Shown: positions 23,071-35,855 of the stretch, piece after piece
How positions within the stretch are numbered: position 1 is the stretch's first letter
Layout of the letters: each line of letters starts with the position of its first letter
Notes under the pieces: model-generated
The model's input: only the letters and a program-made list of their open reading frames with translations
Database searches by the model: none
What the model was told of the DNA's origin: nothing
Assembly (NCBI GenBank): GCA_036346395.1
Contig: CM070615.1
Span: 24,423,282 to 24,487,281, forward strand
Direction of reading: 5' to 3'
Source of the DNA: Hsuehochloa calcarea
Taxonomy: Eukaryota; Streptophyta; Magnoliopsida; Poales; Poaceae
DNA: 64,000 nt
Position numbers and translations under genes: made by a program

Positions 23071-25523
23071 TGCCAGAAGCATCCTCTTGCGGTAGGTGGG
23101 AATAACGTTTAACCAACACCCACTCAGCGAAATGACACATAAAACAGGGAGGTGTGACAAGTTAATAAGCCTAGTTCTGCCCATACAGAACATGTGGTAG
23201 TACGGTAGAGCTTTGCAAGATACGGCTCAAAGGCTGGTCCTTAACTGACTTGGGTGACTTTCAAAATTGACCCCTTGTCCTCAATCCTACCCGGATCGAG
23301 CCCGTGCATAAACCTGCACCAACCAGCTAACCATTCCGCCCAAGTCCAAACTTATTTTTATTTTTTTTACAGATATTTGCAAAAGCCCACAATGACAAAA
23401 CAATGTCATAGGCTTTTAATCAAAATTACTATTTTGGCTAAAGTTACGCAAAGTCAAATATTTATGATCTAAGCAATGTCTAAAATATTTATGATCTAAG
23501 CAATGTCTAAGCATATCTTTATTTTCAAATTATTATTTGACTAAGGTGACAAGGGAATGATAATTCAACATTCAAGTTTGGCTATACAAAAGAATTAGAT
23601 TAACTGTAAATTTAAAACAGGGACTTAAATTAACTGTATAAAATTATGCATGAATAGTAATTTTAAAAACAAAATTATATAACTTTAAAATACTGGGATC
23701 AATATGATCAACGGTACAACTTGCCTTGCTAGAAATCTTGATACTCTAACTCTTCAGATGGATCGAGCTCTCCGGAGTCGTCAAAATCTATATGCGAAAA
23801 TAAGCCAAATTCAAATTAATTCAAATTGTAAACAAATAAATTGAAATCAACATTCAAACTAACTCCAAATGAAATAATTTTTGTTTAGTTAGCTATATCT
23901 TGATTTTATACAAATTTAGAAATTTGATTAACCCAAATCGGAGTTCGTATGAAGAAATACGAGCTCTTGGAAGTTTAAAAGTAAAGATAATACTAAAAGA
24001 TTTTATTAATTTTCTGAATTATTTTCTCATGGAAATTCAAATTATTGCGCATGCTGACGTTAGCGTACGAAAAATCCAAATTTCAATCGAATTATTTTTT
24101 ATTGGAAATACTTTGAGTCACTAACATGTGGGCCCCACAGTCAAAGACTGGGTCCACAAAACGGTCAAAGTCCACGGTGGACTCGGTGCACGGAATAGTA
24201 CGAAGGGGGTGCGGGTGCTTACGCAAGTTGGCACGCTAGCGTCCACACGGGCAGCCACGTCGGCACAGACGCTGAGGTGGTGCTTACGCGTGTTCGCGGT
24301 GGTGGCCACGTCAGCACCGGACGGGGGCGGCGCTCAGGTCCCAACAGTACCGGTGAACGGCAGCCTGATGAGAGGTGGTGACGGAGAGTCTAATGCTCTC
24401 ACTCAGTGGTCGGAGGAGGACAGAGGCGATAGGTGGTGAGGAGGGAGCGGCGGAGCGATTCGGTTGTCGACAGCGAAGGCGTTCCGGTGGTCTTCGGGCC
24501 GGGGAGAGGAGCGCACGAGGTGGGTGGTGATGAGGCGATGCCGATGACGTTGTCGGAGTCGCCGGAGAAGGATTAACGTTGCGGAGAAGACGAAGAACAA
24601 AGCTTCGGTGCTCGCTGGAGAAATTCCAATTGCCAACGATAGAGAGAGCTCAGGGGGAGAGTTGGGGCGTGGGGTGGAGTGGAAGAATGCGCACCCGGTG
24701 CTCCATTTTATATGCCGAGGGGAGGTCGGGAGACGGGGATCGTGCTCGCGGGGATCTCGGCAGCGACGGCGAACGACGGTGTAAATGCGCAGGAACGAGG
24801 TGGAAACAGCCGTGAATAATTGCGGTGGAAACCGGCGGTTTGAATGCACATGAATACGCGAGGTAAGGTGGAGGGAATCACGGAATTGAAAGAACGCCGT
24901 GCGGCGTTAATGGCGGCGTCTGGCGCGGGAGCTGGAGGAAGGAGAAGGTGAGGTGGAAGACGGTACTGTGGAGTGGGCCCCACCTGTCAGTGACAGAAAG
25001 AAAAGAACGAAGCGGATGGCGCTTGGCCGTTTGATTTAAATCGAACGGCCCATACTGATCGACTGATCTGACTCGCCCCTCTGATCAGTTGATCGGACGC
25101 ACCATCTTGATCGGTGATGGGGCCTTGCCGTCTGCGTCGGTGATCGGACCATTAATCTTGATCGCTCGGCGGAATAGGGCGAGCAGCCACGAGGAACAGT
25201 GATGGGCCGGGAGAGTTCGGCCGAGGTAATGTGCGGGCGATTTTTAATTCCTTTTTCAATTTAAATAATTCCCAAAATTCAAAAAGGCTTTAGAAAATAG
25301 GAATTAAATTCCAAAAATTATTAGAAAATTCACAGAAATTGTCTGAGGCATGTTGGATTTAAATAAAATATTTCCAACTTATTCTTGACAATATATTTTG
25401 AAAACAATTTATTTTGGTTTTAAAATAATTAGGGAAAAGCTTTTAAAATCCCAGAAAATTTCCACAAAATAATTTTTATTTTTATTTTCAACTGAAACTT
25501 GAATTTTAGGTTGTTACATATTG

Positions 25524-26186
25524 GATCTATGATGTATGCTATGCTATGTACACGACCAAATATGTTGTATGCTCTAAATGCTTCGGGCAAATATCAGTCG
25601 GATCCAGGTGAAGGTCACTAGATAGTAGTCAAGAATATCCTTATGTACTTAAGAAGGACTAAGGATGCATTTCTTGTATATGGTGGTGAGGAAGAGCTGA
25701 TCGTAAATGGTTACACCGATTCTAGCTTCCAAACCGACAAGGATAATTCAGATCGCAGTCTGGGTTTGTGTTTTGTCAAATGGAGGAGCAGTACGCTTGA
25801 AAAGTTCCAAGCAAGGAACGATTGTTGATTCTACAACAGAGGCTGAGTACATTGCAGCTTTGGAAGCTGCAAAAGAGGCCGTATGGATTAGGAAGTTCAT
25901 TAATGAACTGGGTGTGGTTGCTAGTGCTTCCAGTACAAGGGATTTCTATTGTTATAATAGTGGAGCTATTGCTTAAGGTAAGGAGCTTAGATCGCATCAA
26001 AAGTCCAAGCACATATTTCAATGGTATCACATTATTCGTGAGATCGTTGAGAGAGGTGATATTAAGATATGAAAAGTGCACACAGATTTGAATATTGTTG
26101 ATCCGTTGACAAAGCCTCTCTCGCAACCTAACTGTGAGGTGCACACAAGAGCTATGGGTATTCGATACCTATTTGATTGACTCTAG
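25524..26186 (+). pseudogene. Copia-1 pol C-terminus (end of RT and RNase H)
   Basis: It resumes the frame broken at 12175, with MMYAMLCTRPN and then VNGYTDSSFQTDKD, whose YTDS.F pattern carries an RNase H acidic residue. EAEYIAALEAAKEAVWIRKFI and DPLTKPLSQPN...HTRAMGIRY close the protein, the usual copia ending. Several stops and shifts occur (near 25620, 25780 and 26070). RNase H removes the RNA strand of the hybrid during reverse transcription. Confidence 0.75.
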
Positions 26187-27217
26187 TGAAGGGATACAGG
26201 TGGGCTACGCTAACTGGCAATTCAAAAATTCTACCACGTAAACTAGGATGCCATGCAAGCAAGAGATCATAGATCATTATCACCAGACGCGCAGTGTAGT
26301 AGAAGAAGAGTTGGAGTAGCTTGATCCAACGTAGGGCGCGTCGATGAAGCGGTCGAAGTCGATCGTCCAGCGTAGTCGATCGTCTCCTCCAGCAACCAAT
26401 CGAGTTCCTCGCCAATATCGTTGATCGTCCTCAAGTGCAATAGCAACCGCAGTAGAACCTATACGGTATCCACACGTCCAGGGAAGGAACACCGTGCGTC
26501 AGTGTGTAGCACCAACCGCACGGTAGGGCTCTCAGGAAGATGGCGGCTAGGGTTTCGGTAGAGCAACTCACGTCACGTCTATCTCGTCTCTTTCCTAACA
26601 GCCTCATGCATCTTCTTATATAGAGCTTATGACGGATCCTATCCGAACACGTTTGTTCCAACCCGTTAAGTGTGTAACCCGTTAGGTTCATGCATAGTCA
26701 ATTGTGACTTGGAAACCTTTTTAGATCATGAGTCGTTAGAGGTTCCTAGTAGGACATAACGATTCCCAAATACACACAAATAATATCAGACGGACCTTAA
26801 TGCAATATGATCTATGACCAGGTCTTTGTCACTAACGATCAGCTCGTATCTCTATACGACCAGATCATATATCGTCTCGACTGGTTCATAACTCCTTACA
26901 ATCGAGTTTTGACCACTTAGTGATTATGTTCGACCAGTCTATGACCATAGAGGCGCTATTGCGGTTGCTGTTGCTCTTGAGAATGACGCACGACCTTGGC
27001 GAGGAACTTGATTGGTTGCTGGAGGAGACGATCGCCACCGAGGACGATCGACTTCAACCGCTTTATCGACACGCTCTACATTGGATTAGGCTACTCCAAC
27101 TCTTCTTCCGTTGCACTGCACATTTGGTGGTAACTATCTATGATCTCTTGCTTGTATCGCATCCTAGTTTACATGGTAGAATTTTTGAATTACCAGCTAG
27201 CGTAACCTACCTGTATC
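26187..27217. repeat. Copia-1 3' terminus: inverted LTR joined to truncated direct LTR
   Basis: Directly after the pol end, the LTR appears reversed: 26187 starts TGAAGGGATAC, the exact complement of the 5' LTR end, and runs backward to the equivalent of about 7288 at 26943. There it switches to direct orientation (CCATAGAGGCGCT, equivalent to 7769) and runs to the LTR's 3' end near 27217. No polypurine tract or LTR start is present. The two arms share about 280 bases and could fold into a long hairpin. Confidence 0.7.
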
Positions 27218-27612
27218 GGTAGAGGCCCGAGATGCAAACATTTCACCTTCCGTCTTGGGAGATGACGTTGGTGCTTCAGGACGTGACCCTTCCTGACCGG
27301 GTTGCTCTACGCTGGCTTCCCCCTAGCAGCGTAGACATCCCAGCCACGTGGTGCACTGACTTCCTGGTGAGGTTCCAAGGGGTGCTGCCATCGAACAACG
27401 GCTACATGGAGTTCACCAGCACCAACAGGACGACGTTGAAGTGGATCTACCATTTCTATGTAAGTCTTCATAAATCTTGTCCTCCCACATCAATTGATTT
27501 GTACACCTTGCTGATGTGTATTTGTGTTCTTGCAGCCATAGCATATGGTAGAGGACGCACCCGACCACACGGTAAGGAGGCACTTCGAGGTCTACTTGTT
27601 ATGGCTGTTCGG

Positions 27613-28666
27613 GTGAGTGATGTTCTGATGAGGGCATCCCTAACACTTATACGTCTTCTCCTATTGGTGGTGATGCACATATTGATCTACAAGCCATAAG
27701 TGAAACTACAAGTAATACAAGTGCAAAAGTGTATGTTGGTCCACTGACTAGAGCAAGAGCTAAACTTCTAAATCAACATGTGCTTTTGTTTCTTAATGAG
27801 TCTTCTGTTGTCATGGATGAGAATTGAATACTACCTCATGCAAATGTTTTGTGTATTCTCAGATTTGAACATTGTGAAGCCTTTGGAACCGAGAGGGAGG
27901 AGAGGGAGTCCGGAGCCAAAGCAATGGAGGAGAAGCTCATCTGGGTCAAGCAAGAGGAGAGAAGCCCAAGAATTCAAGCCCAATTCGAAGCTTCCACAAG
28001 CCCAACCACATTCAAACTCGGAAACAACTCATAATTCAATTCGGATTTGGTTCGGGACAACCCAACAGACCCGTAATAAAAAGGCAATAACTTTCACATA
28101 TGGAGTCTGATTGTGGTGTTCCTAGACTTGTTGGAAAGCTTATTCTAAATCCCACACAATGGGTAAGGTTCCAGCCTCAGAAATCCTATCGTCACGCCAG
28201 AATGACCGAAACAATGCGACGACTGTTAATTTAGGTTTTCTTTTTGTGTGAGTAGCAGTCCAATACGTGTAGGGATGAGCTGGAGACAGTTTACATACCT
28301 TGTGGCTGGCCCTAGGGGGATATATACTCTTGTATTCATTCCCTTTTGGATTAGAGCAGTTTATGCACAAGATTGAAACATAGCTATTGCTTGTTCTTTT
28401 GAAACCAGTCTTCATGCGAGGACTTTGAGAGAGGACTATGCAATTCAGTGATTCATTCTGTAATTCAAGGTCAAGCTGTCATTCCATTAGTAATTGGGGA
28501 CTTGGCGTTCATCGTTGGTGGTCTCGCGACAAACAACTATCTGGTGTGTTTTGGGCGTTTTCCAAAGAGTTGAGGGTTCATGCATGGGCGCAAGTGTTCA
28601 GCTAGCGACATCGTCTACTTCACATCAACTACCCATGGTTCCTCACTGAGAAGATTGGGCCTCCCC
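27613..28666 (+). mobile_element. Gypsy-type retroelement fragment in PMD intron 3
   Basis: A short coding tail at about 27733-27900 (GPLTRARAKLLNQHVLLFL) matches the PLTRARA...L pattern found near the end of Tat/Athila-type grass gypsy polyproteins. About 700 bases of non-coding sequence resembling the adjoining LTR follow. The ends are not defined and the piece is probably truncated. It explains why this PMD intron is over 1 kb. Confidence 0.45.
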
Positions 28667-29077
28667 CGTATCATGTTCCTAGGGTCCCACAGAGATAGCG
28701 TCGACAAACACTACATCCGGTACGCACGCCAGCTGGCGTAGTGGGATGTGGAGGACATCCAGCCCTACGCCTGGGGCCCGACGGTGTTGTACATGATGTA
28801 TCGTAGACTGTGCGACGTGTGCTACTCGGTTCAGGACAACTCCGTCCTCTCTGGATGCCCACTACTTCTTCAGCTGTGGTCCTTCGAGCGTTTCTAGATC
28901 GGATGTAGACCACAGTTGGGACTGGGCGCCTACATAGTCGCCATGTACGTCGAGGATGACGACATGGATTGGCCAACCATGGGTATTATTTTCTATAATG
29001 CAATCCAATTACTTGTGCTAAGTTTATGTTGTTACATTGGATAGGTTGCGATGTTCGATTAGTAGACGGCGACCGTA

Positions 29078-29125
29078 TCATCTGGATACCGTACACTGTC
29101 GATAGGGTGTACGGTATCCAGATGA
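29078..29125. repeat. Perfect 19-bp inverted repeat with 10-base loop in PMD exon 5
   Basis: The arms at 29078-29096 and 29107-29125 are exact reverse complements (arm core CTGGATACCGTACAC). A further direct copy of the arm and its upstream flank follows at about 29142-29187. The repeat disrupts the PMD reading frame next to DRIIWMP-like codons. Confidence 0.8.
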
Positions 29126-31497
29126 TGTGAAATAGTACACTGGATACCGTACGCTGTCGATTAGTAGACGGTGACCGTATCATCTGGATGCGCACCTTGA
29201 GGGCTGTCGAGCCTTTGCACGCGAGGCCATGTGAACTAGTACATGTAGGGGTCCTTGGTTCACAACGTCCACGTGGAGGAGTACCACATGCATTGGGTGA
29301 TGTGCTGGTTCGATCAACAACAGGAGGTCCCAGGCCCTTGGGGGTAGTAGGTGGCGCCAGACATCCATGGGTAAGTTCACGTTTTACTTATATTGTACCA
29401 TTTGCCTTACATACTTACAAAATAATCATTTGGCCTTCCACAGGTACACTAGGAAGGGAATCCCTGTTATGACCTCCTAGATGGACAGGATGTTCCCTTG
29501 GGTTCACAGATGGCTCTGTGCCTTGGAGGACTTCATCTAACAGGATGCTCCCTACGAGCCTAGGGTGTATGATGAGTATATCGAGTGGTACTCTAGTCGG
29601 ACGAGGGTTCGCTACGTGAGGGTCATGGGCAACCCACCACGATAAGAGGCCACGATGTTCGACACGTACCCCACCTAGCTGGACTCCGCTTTCCATCGCG
29701 TGCTACGTACTGGAAGGTCTGCACATATGATTTGCTTCGCAAGTTTTCGATTTCTAACTTGTTAATTACGTGTACATGTTGGTCTACATTGGGAGATGAA
29801 TGAGTTGGCGGCCTCTAAGCATCGTATGATGCTTGGGGAGTGCTTTAGCGTGACATCGAGGAGATCAGACGGCTCATGGACTAGTTCGTCGAGAAGACGA
29901 GGCGAGGCATCGAGCTGGCGTCCTCCTATAGGCCAAGGTGCGTCACGCCCCATGGCTCCTCTCTCATAGCCCAAAAATTTATTAATGGATTTTATATGCA
30001 TCTCATGAACATGTCATATCATTGTGGAGCATCTTCATAAATTATTAGAATTTGAAGTTTTCTAATTAAAGAATAAACATTAGGGCTAAAAATTCAATCC
30101 TAAAACAAATGCGAACAAATAGTCATAATGATCTCCTGGAAATAATTTATTCAAATACTAGACTTATTATCATGAGTAAATATGAATTTTATAAAAAAAA
30201 ATTGGAATTCAAATTGACCTAGGATAAATTACAAACTCAATCAATAAATAGATACTCTTACTGAAATTTAATAAGTGATTAAACCTTGAACAATATTTTT
30301 AGAAAATTTATATGGTTTCTACCTTGTCCTAGGAACTCCTCTGAAAAATTTTAGATTTTTATGAATTTAATTGTTAGGTTTAAACCTCAGTCAAAGTTTG
30401 GAAAATTAATTTTTGAATTCGGTCAACTCCGACCAGACCCGAATCCATTAGCACTGTAGTGACTCGAGTCTCTCAGTTTGGCTGGACCGCGCCATGCCGC
30501 CCTTTGTCTCCGTGCCGCTGACAGCCGGTCCAACGCGCCGTGCCGCTCTACGTCTCCACGCCGCTTCGCTGTGTCGCGCAGCGCCGAGTGCCCGAGCGAG
30601 GCGGCGCTGTGTCCTCACTCCTCCGTGCATGCAAGCTTACGGTGCCTGGTCACCGACATCGCTAGCACCTCCTAAGCCGCCACGAGTTGACACTGTGGCT
30701 CATTCTGTTGGCAAAGGCTATCAAAATCCCTTTGGTTCTCTCCCGGCTGAGTAGATGAACTCAACAATTCCTTCGTTACAAACAAGGTAAACTTCTCGTT
30801 CTTACACCATTCTACTCTTTGTCCCATGCCCTTGTAGCCTTGCTGAGCTCGAGCTTTTCTGTGTAGAAAATCATCGGGAACGCGAGCTTGTCTTTTGCCG
30901 CCTCCAAAGCGCGGGCACGATGCTCCACCGCGCCATCTTGGTATCCGATGAGTACCTTCCTCTATTATGAGTGTCATCTCATATTTTTCGATATAAGGAA
31001 TCTATCCCCTCAATCTATTTTGCAAATGGTCCACAGAATCATCGTGAATTAGAGTTTTGCCTGACCACCTCCGAAAAGACCACTTTCGTCCCCATCTCCG
31101 GTGTGGTGAGTAACTCTTTGATTCCTCTTGGTGACACCATCTCCAGTCTATGTTTGAGCAATGCCGACCACTCTATGCTCCTGAATTTTCCCAAGTTGTC
31201 TTGTCCACAGGGAGCTCTTGTCGCCGCCACACGGTCATCGTCTCGACGCTTCTCCGGGTATCTCTAGTCATCTTCTTGACCTCGGTATGTCTCTTGTCAC
31301 CTGTGGATGCTTGTGCACGCGTTTGGTTACTGGAAGAGGCGCTGCACCTCGCCGTTGCGCCGCCGCTAGGGTTCACCATCGGTCATGCTCCAACCACCAG
31401 TAGGTGCGCATAGCCTTGTGGATTCCATTTTGGGTCTTAGTCCACGCCACCGTGGACCGCAGCGCCGGCGATACGCCGGGCAAACTCACAGCCGAGG

Positions 31498-34400
31498 TGT
31501 CGGGACCCAAATATACAAATCTGGACCCTCTGTGTATTCTGCACTAGTCCAGGATCACGCTAGTGCACACAGTGTCAACATTGATGAAATATCACATCCA
31601 TACAACGAATATAAGAATAAACGAGTACATTTAAGTAACAAATAACTGTTGGGACCTTACGGTCGAGTTTTACATTTATTAAGCCATGCAAGGCTGACAA
31701 TAAATAAATAAACTGCAGCGGAAACGAAATAAACTCCGGTGGCTCCCATCAATTTACCACGAGCAACCGATCGGGATCAAGACCTAACGTTCAACCTTAG
31801 TAGAACTCCTCTTCAAAAGCGGTGACGACTCCTCCATACATTGATTTGTTTAGCAAGAGTGAGTACACACCGTACTACATAAGTCATACCACGAATGCAT
31901 TTATACATGATGGCTTATTCCAAAGAAATGGCTTCGTGGTTATTTTGCGAAAATGCAACATTTGCAATTGAATACAAATAATAGATTGAAAGCATAATTC
32001 AAAACAAATAGACAATAATAAGTTAACAAATGATTTCACAAAGGACACACAGTCTAATCAAGTTCTTTCACACACCAACAAGTTATCTCACACAATGACC
32101 CTTCCCAATTGTTTTATGAAAATCTACCCCTCGTGTGAAATTCAGAGCATGTCCATAGCAGAGGACGCGCTATTCGAATAGATTGGTTTAAACACTCTGC
32201 AGAGGTTGTACACTTTACCCACACGATGAAACCAACCGGATCGAGTTGATCACAACAAAACCTTTCGAGACTTCATCTCAAACAATGACACTCTGGTGTG
32301 CTTTCTTTGCCAGTCAATTTGTACACACACCCCTTGGAGCGACACACACCATTGGACAGAATGCAATGAACCGTCCGCGATGTGATATATCACACCTCCA
32401 ACCGTCACATAGCTTAAATACAACTGAGTTGTCAATGTCAAGACTCCATAACTTACTAAGTCAGGCCCACCCATACTAGGCATGTGGTCGTGCAAGAAGG
32501 CCAGTTCAATGGCGCACAAAGTTAAGTCCTTAATTGACTAAGGCAAGACTTCCGATTTTCCCAAATCACAAAGTTTATATCACACGATCCACCATTCACA
32601 CGAGAATCCACCACTTGCCTCGGTCTAAATCTTTTCCCACCTGTTGATTAAGTGCAACACATGCCATCAACGAGTAACAAAGACACAAAGACACACACAG
32701 ATTCATCACACAGTTCCATAATCACTTAGTCAAGTTTATAATTGCAACTCTCACATGGAATGATGACTCGTGGCATGGCTAAGCGATCTAATCGTATCTA
32801 ACCAACCCACGTTGGTGCTACGATAATACCAACTAATTATTAACCAACCTAGGGTGACAAAAGATCATGGTACACAATAGACAAGGTGGCATAACAATTT
32901 GGATTAATAACTACACCCAAAAGTATTTAAATAAATACTTGAAATAGAATGCAATACATTGAAACAAAGTATTTGAAAACTGGGTTCAAAATGATCAAAG
33001 GTATAACTTGCCTTGGAATAGATCTAGATATTGGTCTTGGTCTTGAGGTGCTCCTTCTTACGCAAAATTCCCAAAGTATCGGCGTCTACTCATGAAGCGA
33101 GACAAAAGAAACAAAACAAATAAATAACAGAGGCAAAACAAACTCCAAAAATTAAATAAAATTCATAAATAAATAGATCTGAATTTTATATGAATTTACA
33201 AATTTGAATGGGCTCGATTGGACTTCGGATGCAAAAGATATGGGCTTTGGAAGATTGGAAAATCAATTAAACCCTAATTTGGATTTTCTCGAATTTCCCG
33301 AATTATTTTTATAAAGGAAAATCGGATTATTGCGCAATGCTTGCGTCGGTAGAATTTCGGAAAAAGGAATTAAATTTAAATAGAATTCGACATGTGGGAC
33401 CCATTGTCGGTCTCGGGTTCACGGTGGGCGAGTGCCCGAACAGAGGGAGATCTGCGCGATGGGCCAAGCACCGACGCGCGTGTCTTGGCGACTGGCGCCA
33501 CGCGGCCGCCACACCAACCAAGGCCGACGGCCGGCGCCGAGCCGGCGCGATAACGGCCAGCGTGGCGCTCGGGACCCGATAGTCACCGTGACAGCGAGAC
33601 TTCGCCGGCGATGAGTGGTACCAGCGTGTAGAGAGGCTAATCGCACACATGGCCTTGGTTTGAGCACACAGGGTTGACGAGATGGCGTGGCGAGGAAGAA
33701 GCGGCGGAGAGCTCGGGTTTTGTCGGACGGGCGCTCGGCGATGCTCCGGCGGCGAGAGGGTGCGCCGCGAGGTAGCACGTGACTTGCGATCACAATGGTG
33801 CGATCGGTGGAGCAAGGGCGGCGGCGACGGCGGCGCAATCCACCGGAGAAGAAGTTCGGCGAAAACCCTAAAGCTTGCAATGCGGCGGCGCTAGAGCGTC
33901 GGGCGGCGAGTGGCGGTTTAGGGTTCTGGAGGCCGAGGCGGAGCTAAGGGAGTATTTATAGACACGGAGATCCGAGATTTGAAACCCCAAATCGGATCCA
34001 AACAACCGGGTTTTGAATTCCAAGATTTTGGAGATTGAAACCGGTTGGGGTTTGATTTGGTTTGAAACGGATATGGAATAACCGAGATATGATTTGGCGG
34101 GGTCGTTGCGAAGAATAAGCAAGCGAATCGGTTTTGTCGGATAAACTTGAAGCTCCGGCAATGGCGAGAGCGCGCTGGCGCGAGGAAGAAGAAACTCGCG
34201 AGACGAGCGACTCGGCGGTGGTCCCTTTGGCGAGAGAGCGCGGGCGAGTGGGTGCGGCCGTCGCGATGGAAATCAACGGCTAGAAGCGAACGCAGCGAGC
34301 GGCGAGCGGCGAGATCGTGGCGAAGCCACGCGCGACAATCCAACAGGTCAAGGCGGGGTTGGCGCGCGTCCGTCGGAGACGAGGGCACGCGTCGAGCATC

Positions 34401-34771
34401 CAACAGAGCGAGGCGCGGCCAGGCGATATGGTGGCGCGGTTGGAATAGTCTTTGAGCTTGGCCCGATCTTTATTCGAAGATTTAAAATAGGTTTTCTTTT
34501 AAATAAATCCGAGAAAATGCAAATAGCAATTAGAAAATAGCAAATGACTTGGGAAAAATTCCAGAAAATTCTATAAAATATATCCAAGCATATAGAATCT
34601 AAATAAAATAGTTTTGACAATTGTTGAGGTTGGGATTAAGCACATTAAATCAATTTGTCCTTGAAGTCCATATTAAGCTTTTTAAATTAATATCCAATAA
34701 ATCCAAATGATGAATTTTCTTGCTACTAATATATAAAAGATTTTTAAAGCTCTGAAATTTGGGATGTTACA
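31498..34771 (-). mobile_element. Solo LTR, gypsy type, 3.27 kb
   Basis: Ends are TGTCGGGACCC and GGGATGTTACA, with near-matching flanks CGAGG (31493-31497) and CAAGG (34772-34776). The same family occurs inverted at 56519-59658. A stretch of about 55 bases beginning near 31577 is identical to the complement of its counterpart near 59527-59582. A TATA box on the minus strand at 33960-33953 indicates minus orientation. GC-rich frames at 33330-34450 are not genes. Confidence 0.8.
33953..33960 (-). promoter_or_regulatory. TATA box of the solo LTR at 31498-34771
   Basis: The minus strand reads TATAAATA, located roughly 0.8 kb from the LTR's minus-strand start, just before a GC-rich segment. Confidence 0.45.
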
Positions 34772-35855
34772 CAAGGCACCTCTGTTACGACAGCACTATA
34801 GCTCAATGATTAACCCTAAATCTCGGTCAGATTAGCTTTAAATGGTAATTACTGTTAGCAAAGCACGTGTTAGATCTCACTTATGAATTCGTTGTTACAC
34901 TGACATGTGGGCCCGAGGCGATAAGTGCATAGTGATCTCCGGTCTATGGACCAAAGCACTGTTCCATGGACCTCTGGTCTATGCGCTATTCTGTGAGCCG
35001 AGCCTATGACATGTGGGCCCCACGTGTTAATAGATTTAATTCGGTTTTTAAATAAAATGTAAAACATTGTGTAGCGGGTCCCACATGTCAGCTACTGAGG
35101 CTAGCTACGAGTGAGTATAAAAAGTATTTCAGGTAATTAGAAAATACGAATTTACTTATTTATGCACTAAAAATTGTTATAAACTTCAAAAATTCATAAC
35201 TAATTCAATATAACTCCAAATTGAGCAAACTCAATTTTGTAAATTTACATTTTTGTTGTACTTTAATTGGGAATAGGTTTTGGACATATCACTATTACAG
35301 AAAAATGTGATATTTAAAATACATGAACACTAATAACCTTAAAAAATCTATAAAAAATCAAATTGAACTCCAAATGAAATAAAACTTTCACCTAAATTCA
35401 TATTTTCTCATAATCTATTTACTGTGATATTTTCATGTATTTTCGATTAATTTGAATTTTCTCAATTTTCTCGTGTTTATTCGATAATGTGTTTTCTTTA
35501 GAATCCGAGCCGACCGAAGTGAACGAGTATCTGTCGGAGAGTGAACAATTGGCATTCCATCAAGGTGCAAGCATCACTTTTTACTTTTATTCTTACATAC
35601 ATGTTGAACCTAGTATTTCCTACTTTAATATTTTGAAATTCAAATATTACTTGTGTGCATGCTATTTTCAAGTATGATTACTTTGCAAAGTCTAGTTAGT
35701 TATATCCTATTTGTTGCTGGTTACACTTGAATTCTCCTTAACAGATATGCCTAAGTTAGTTGTGTATGATATTACTTACCATTGGTGTTTATGCTTAACC
35801 ATGCTAGTCAGTAGTTGTGTAGTTCGATTGATGGGGTTAGCTCGTCAATCCTGGG

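Larger units (their letters stand above)
12181..25518 (-). mobile_element. Solo LTR (gypsy type, about 3.3 kb net) in Copia-1 pol, itself invaded
   Basis: Ends are TGTCGAACC...GTTGTTACA with a perfect 5-bp duplication TATTG at 12176-12180 and 25519-25523. Removing the gypsy element at 13037-23070 leaves 3304 bases, with no coding motif, primer site or polypurine tract, so this is one LTR left after recombination. A TGTAACA start on the minus strand and a TATAAAAT on that strand near 24710 suggest minus orientation. Its layout (short ACTCT(A/G)CAGAGG motif near 12865, GC-rich middle at 24130-25000, AT-rich tail) parallels the LTRs at 31498 and 46455. Confidence 0.8.
5366..27217 (+). mobile_element. 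Copia-1: Ty1/copia retrotransposon with nested insertions
   Basis: The order is 5' LTR, initiator-tRNA-Met primer site, gag, protease, integrase, reverse transcriptase, RNase H, then an aberrant 3' LTR. This domain order (integrase before reverse transcriptase) marks Ty1/copia. After subtracting the 13.3-kb LTR insert and the 1.1-kb CACTA element it is about 7.4 kb. It sits in PMD exon 2, and the PMD frame resumes directly after it. I cannot identify a clean target duplication, because the right terminus is rearranged. The LTR start (TGTTGATGATATGCCCTAG) resembles the Angela/RIRE1-type grass copia group; that placement is from memory of the family and is tentative. Confidence 0.8.

Noticed and set aside
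26920..27222. 100-codon plus-strand frame
   Set aside because: It is Copia-1 LTR sequence in the rearranged 3' end, not a gene.
27232..27699. 155-codon frame as a single-exon gene
   Set aside because: Only its first part matches the PMD family. The rest runs through introns with GTAAG and GTGAG donors and a TGCAG acceptor.
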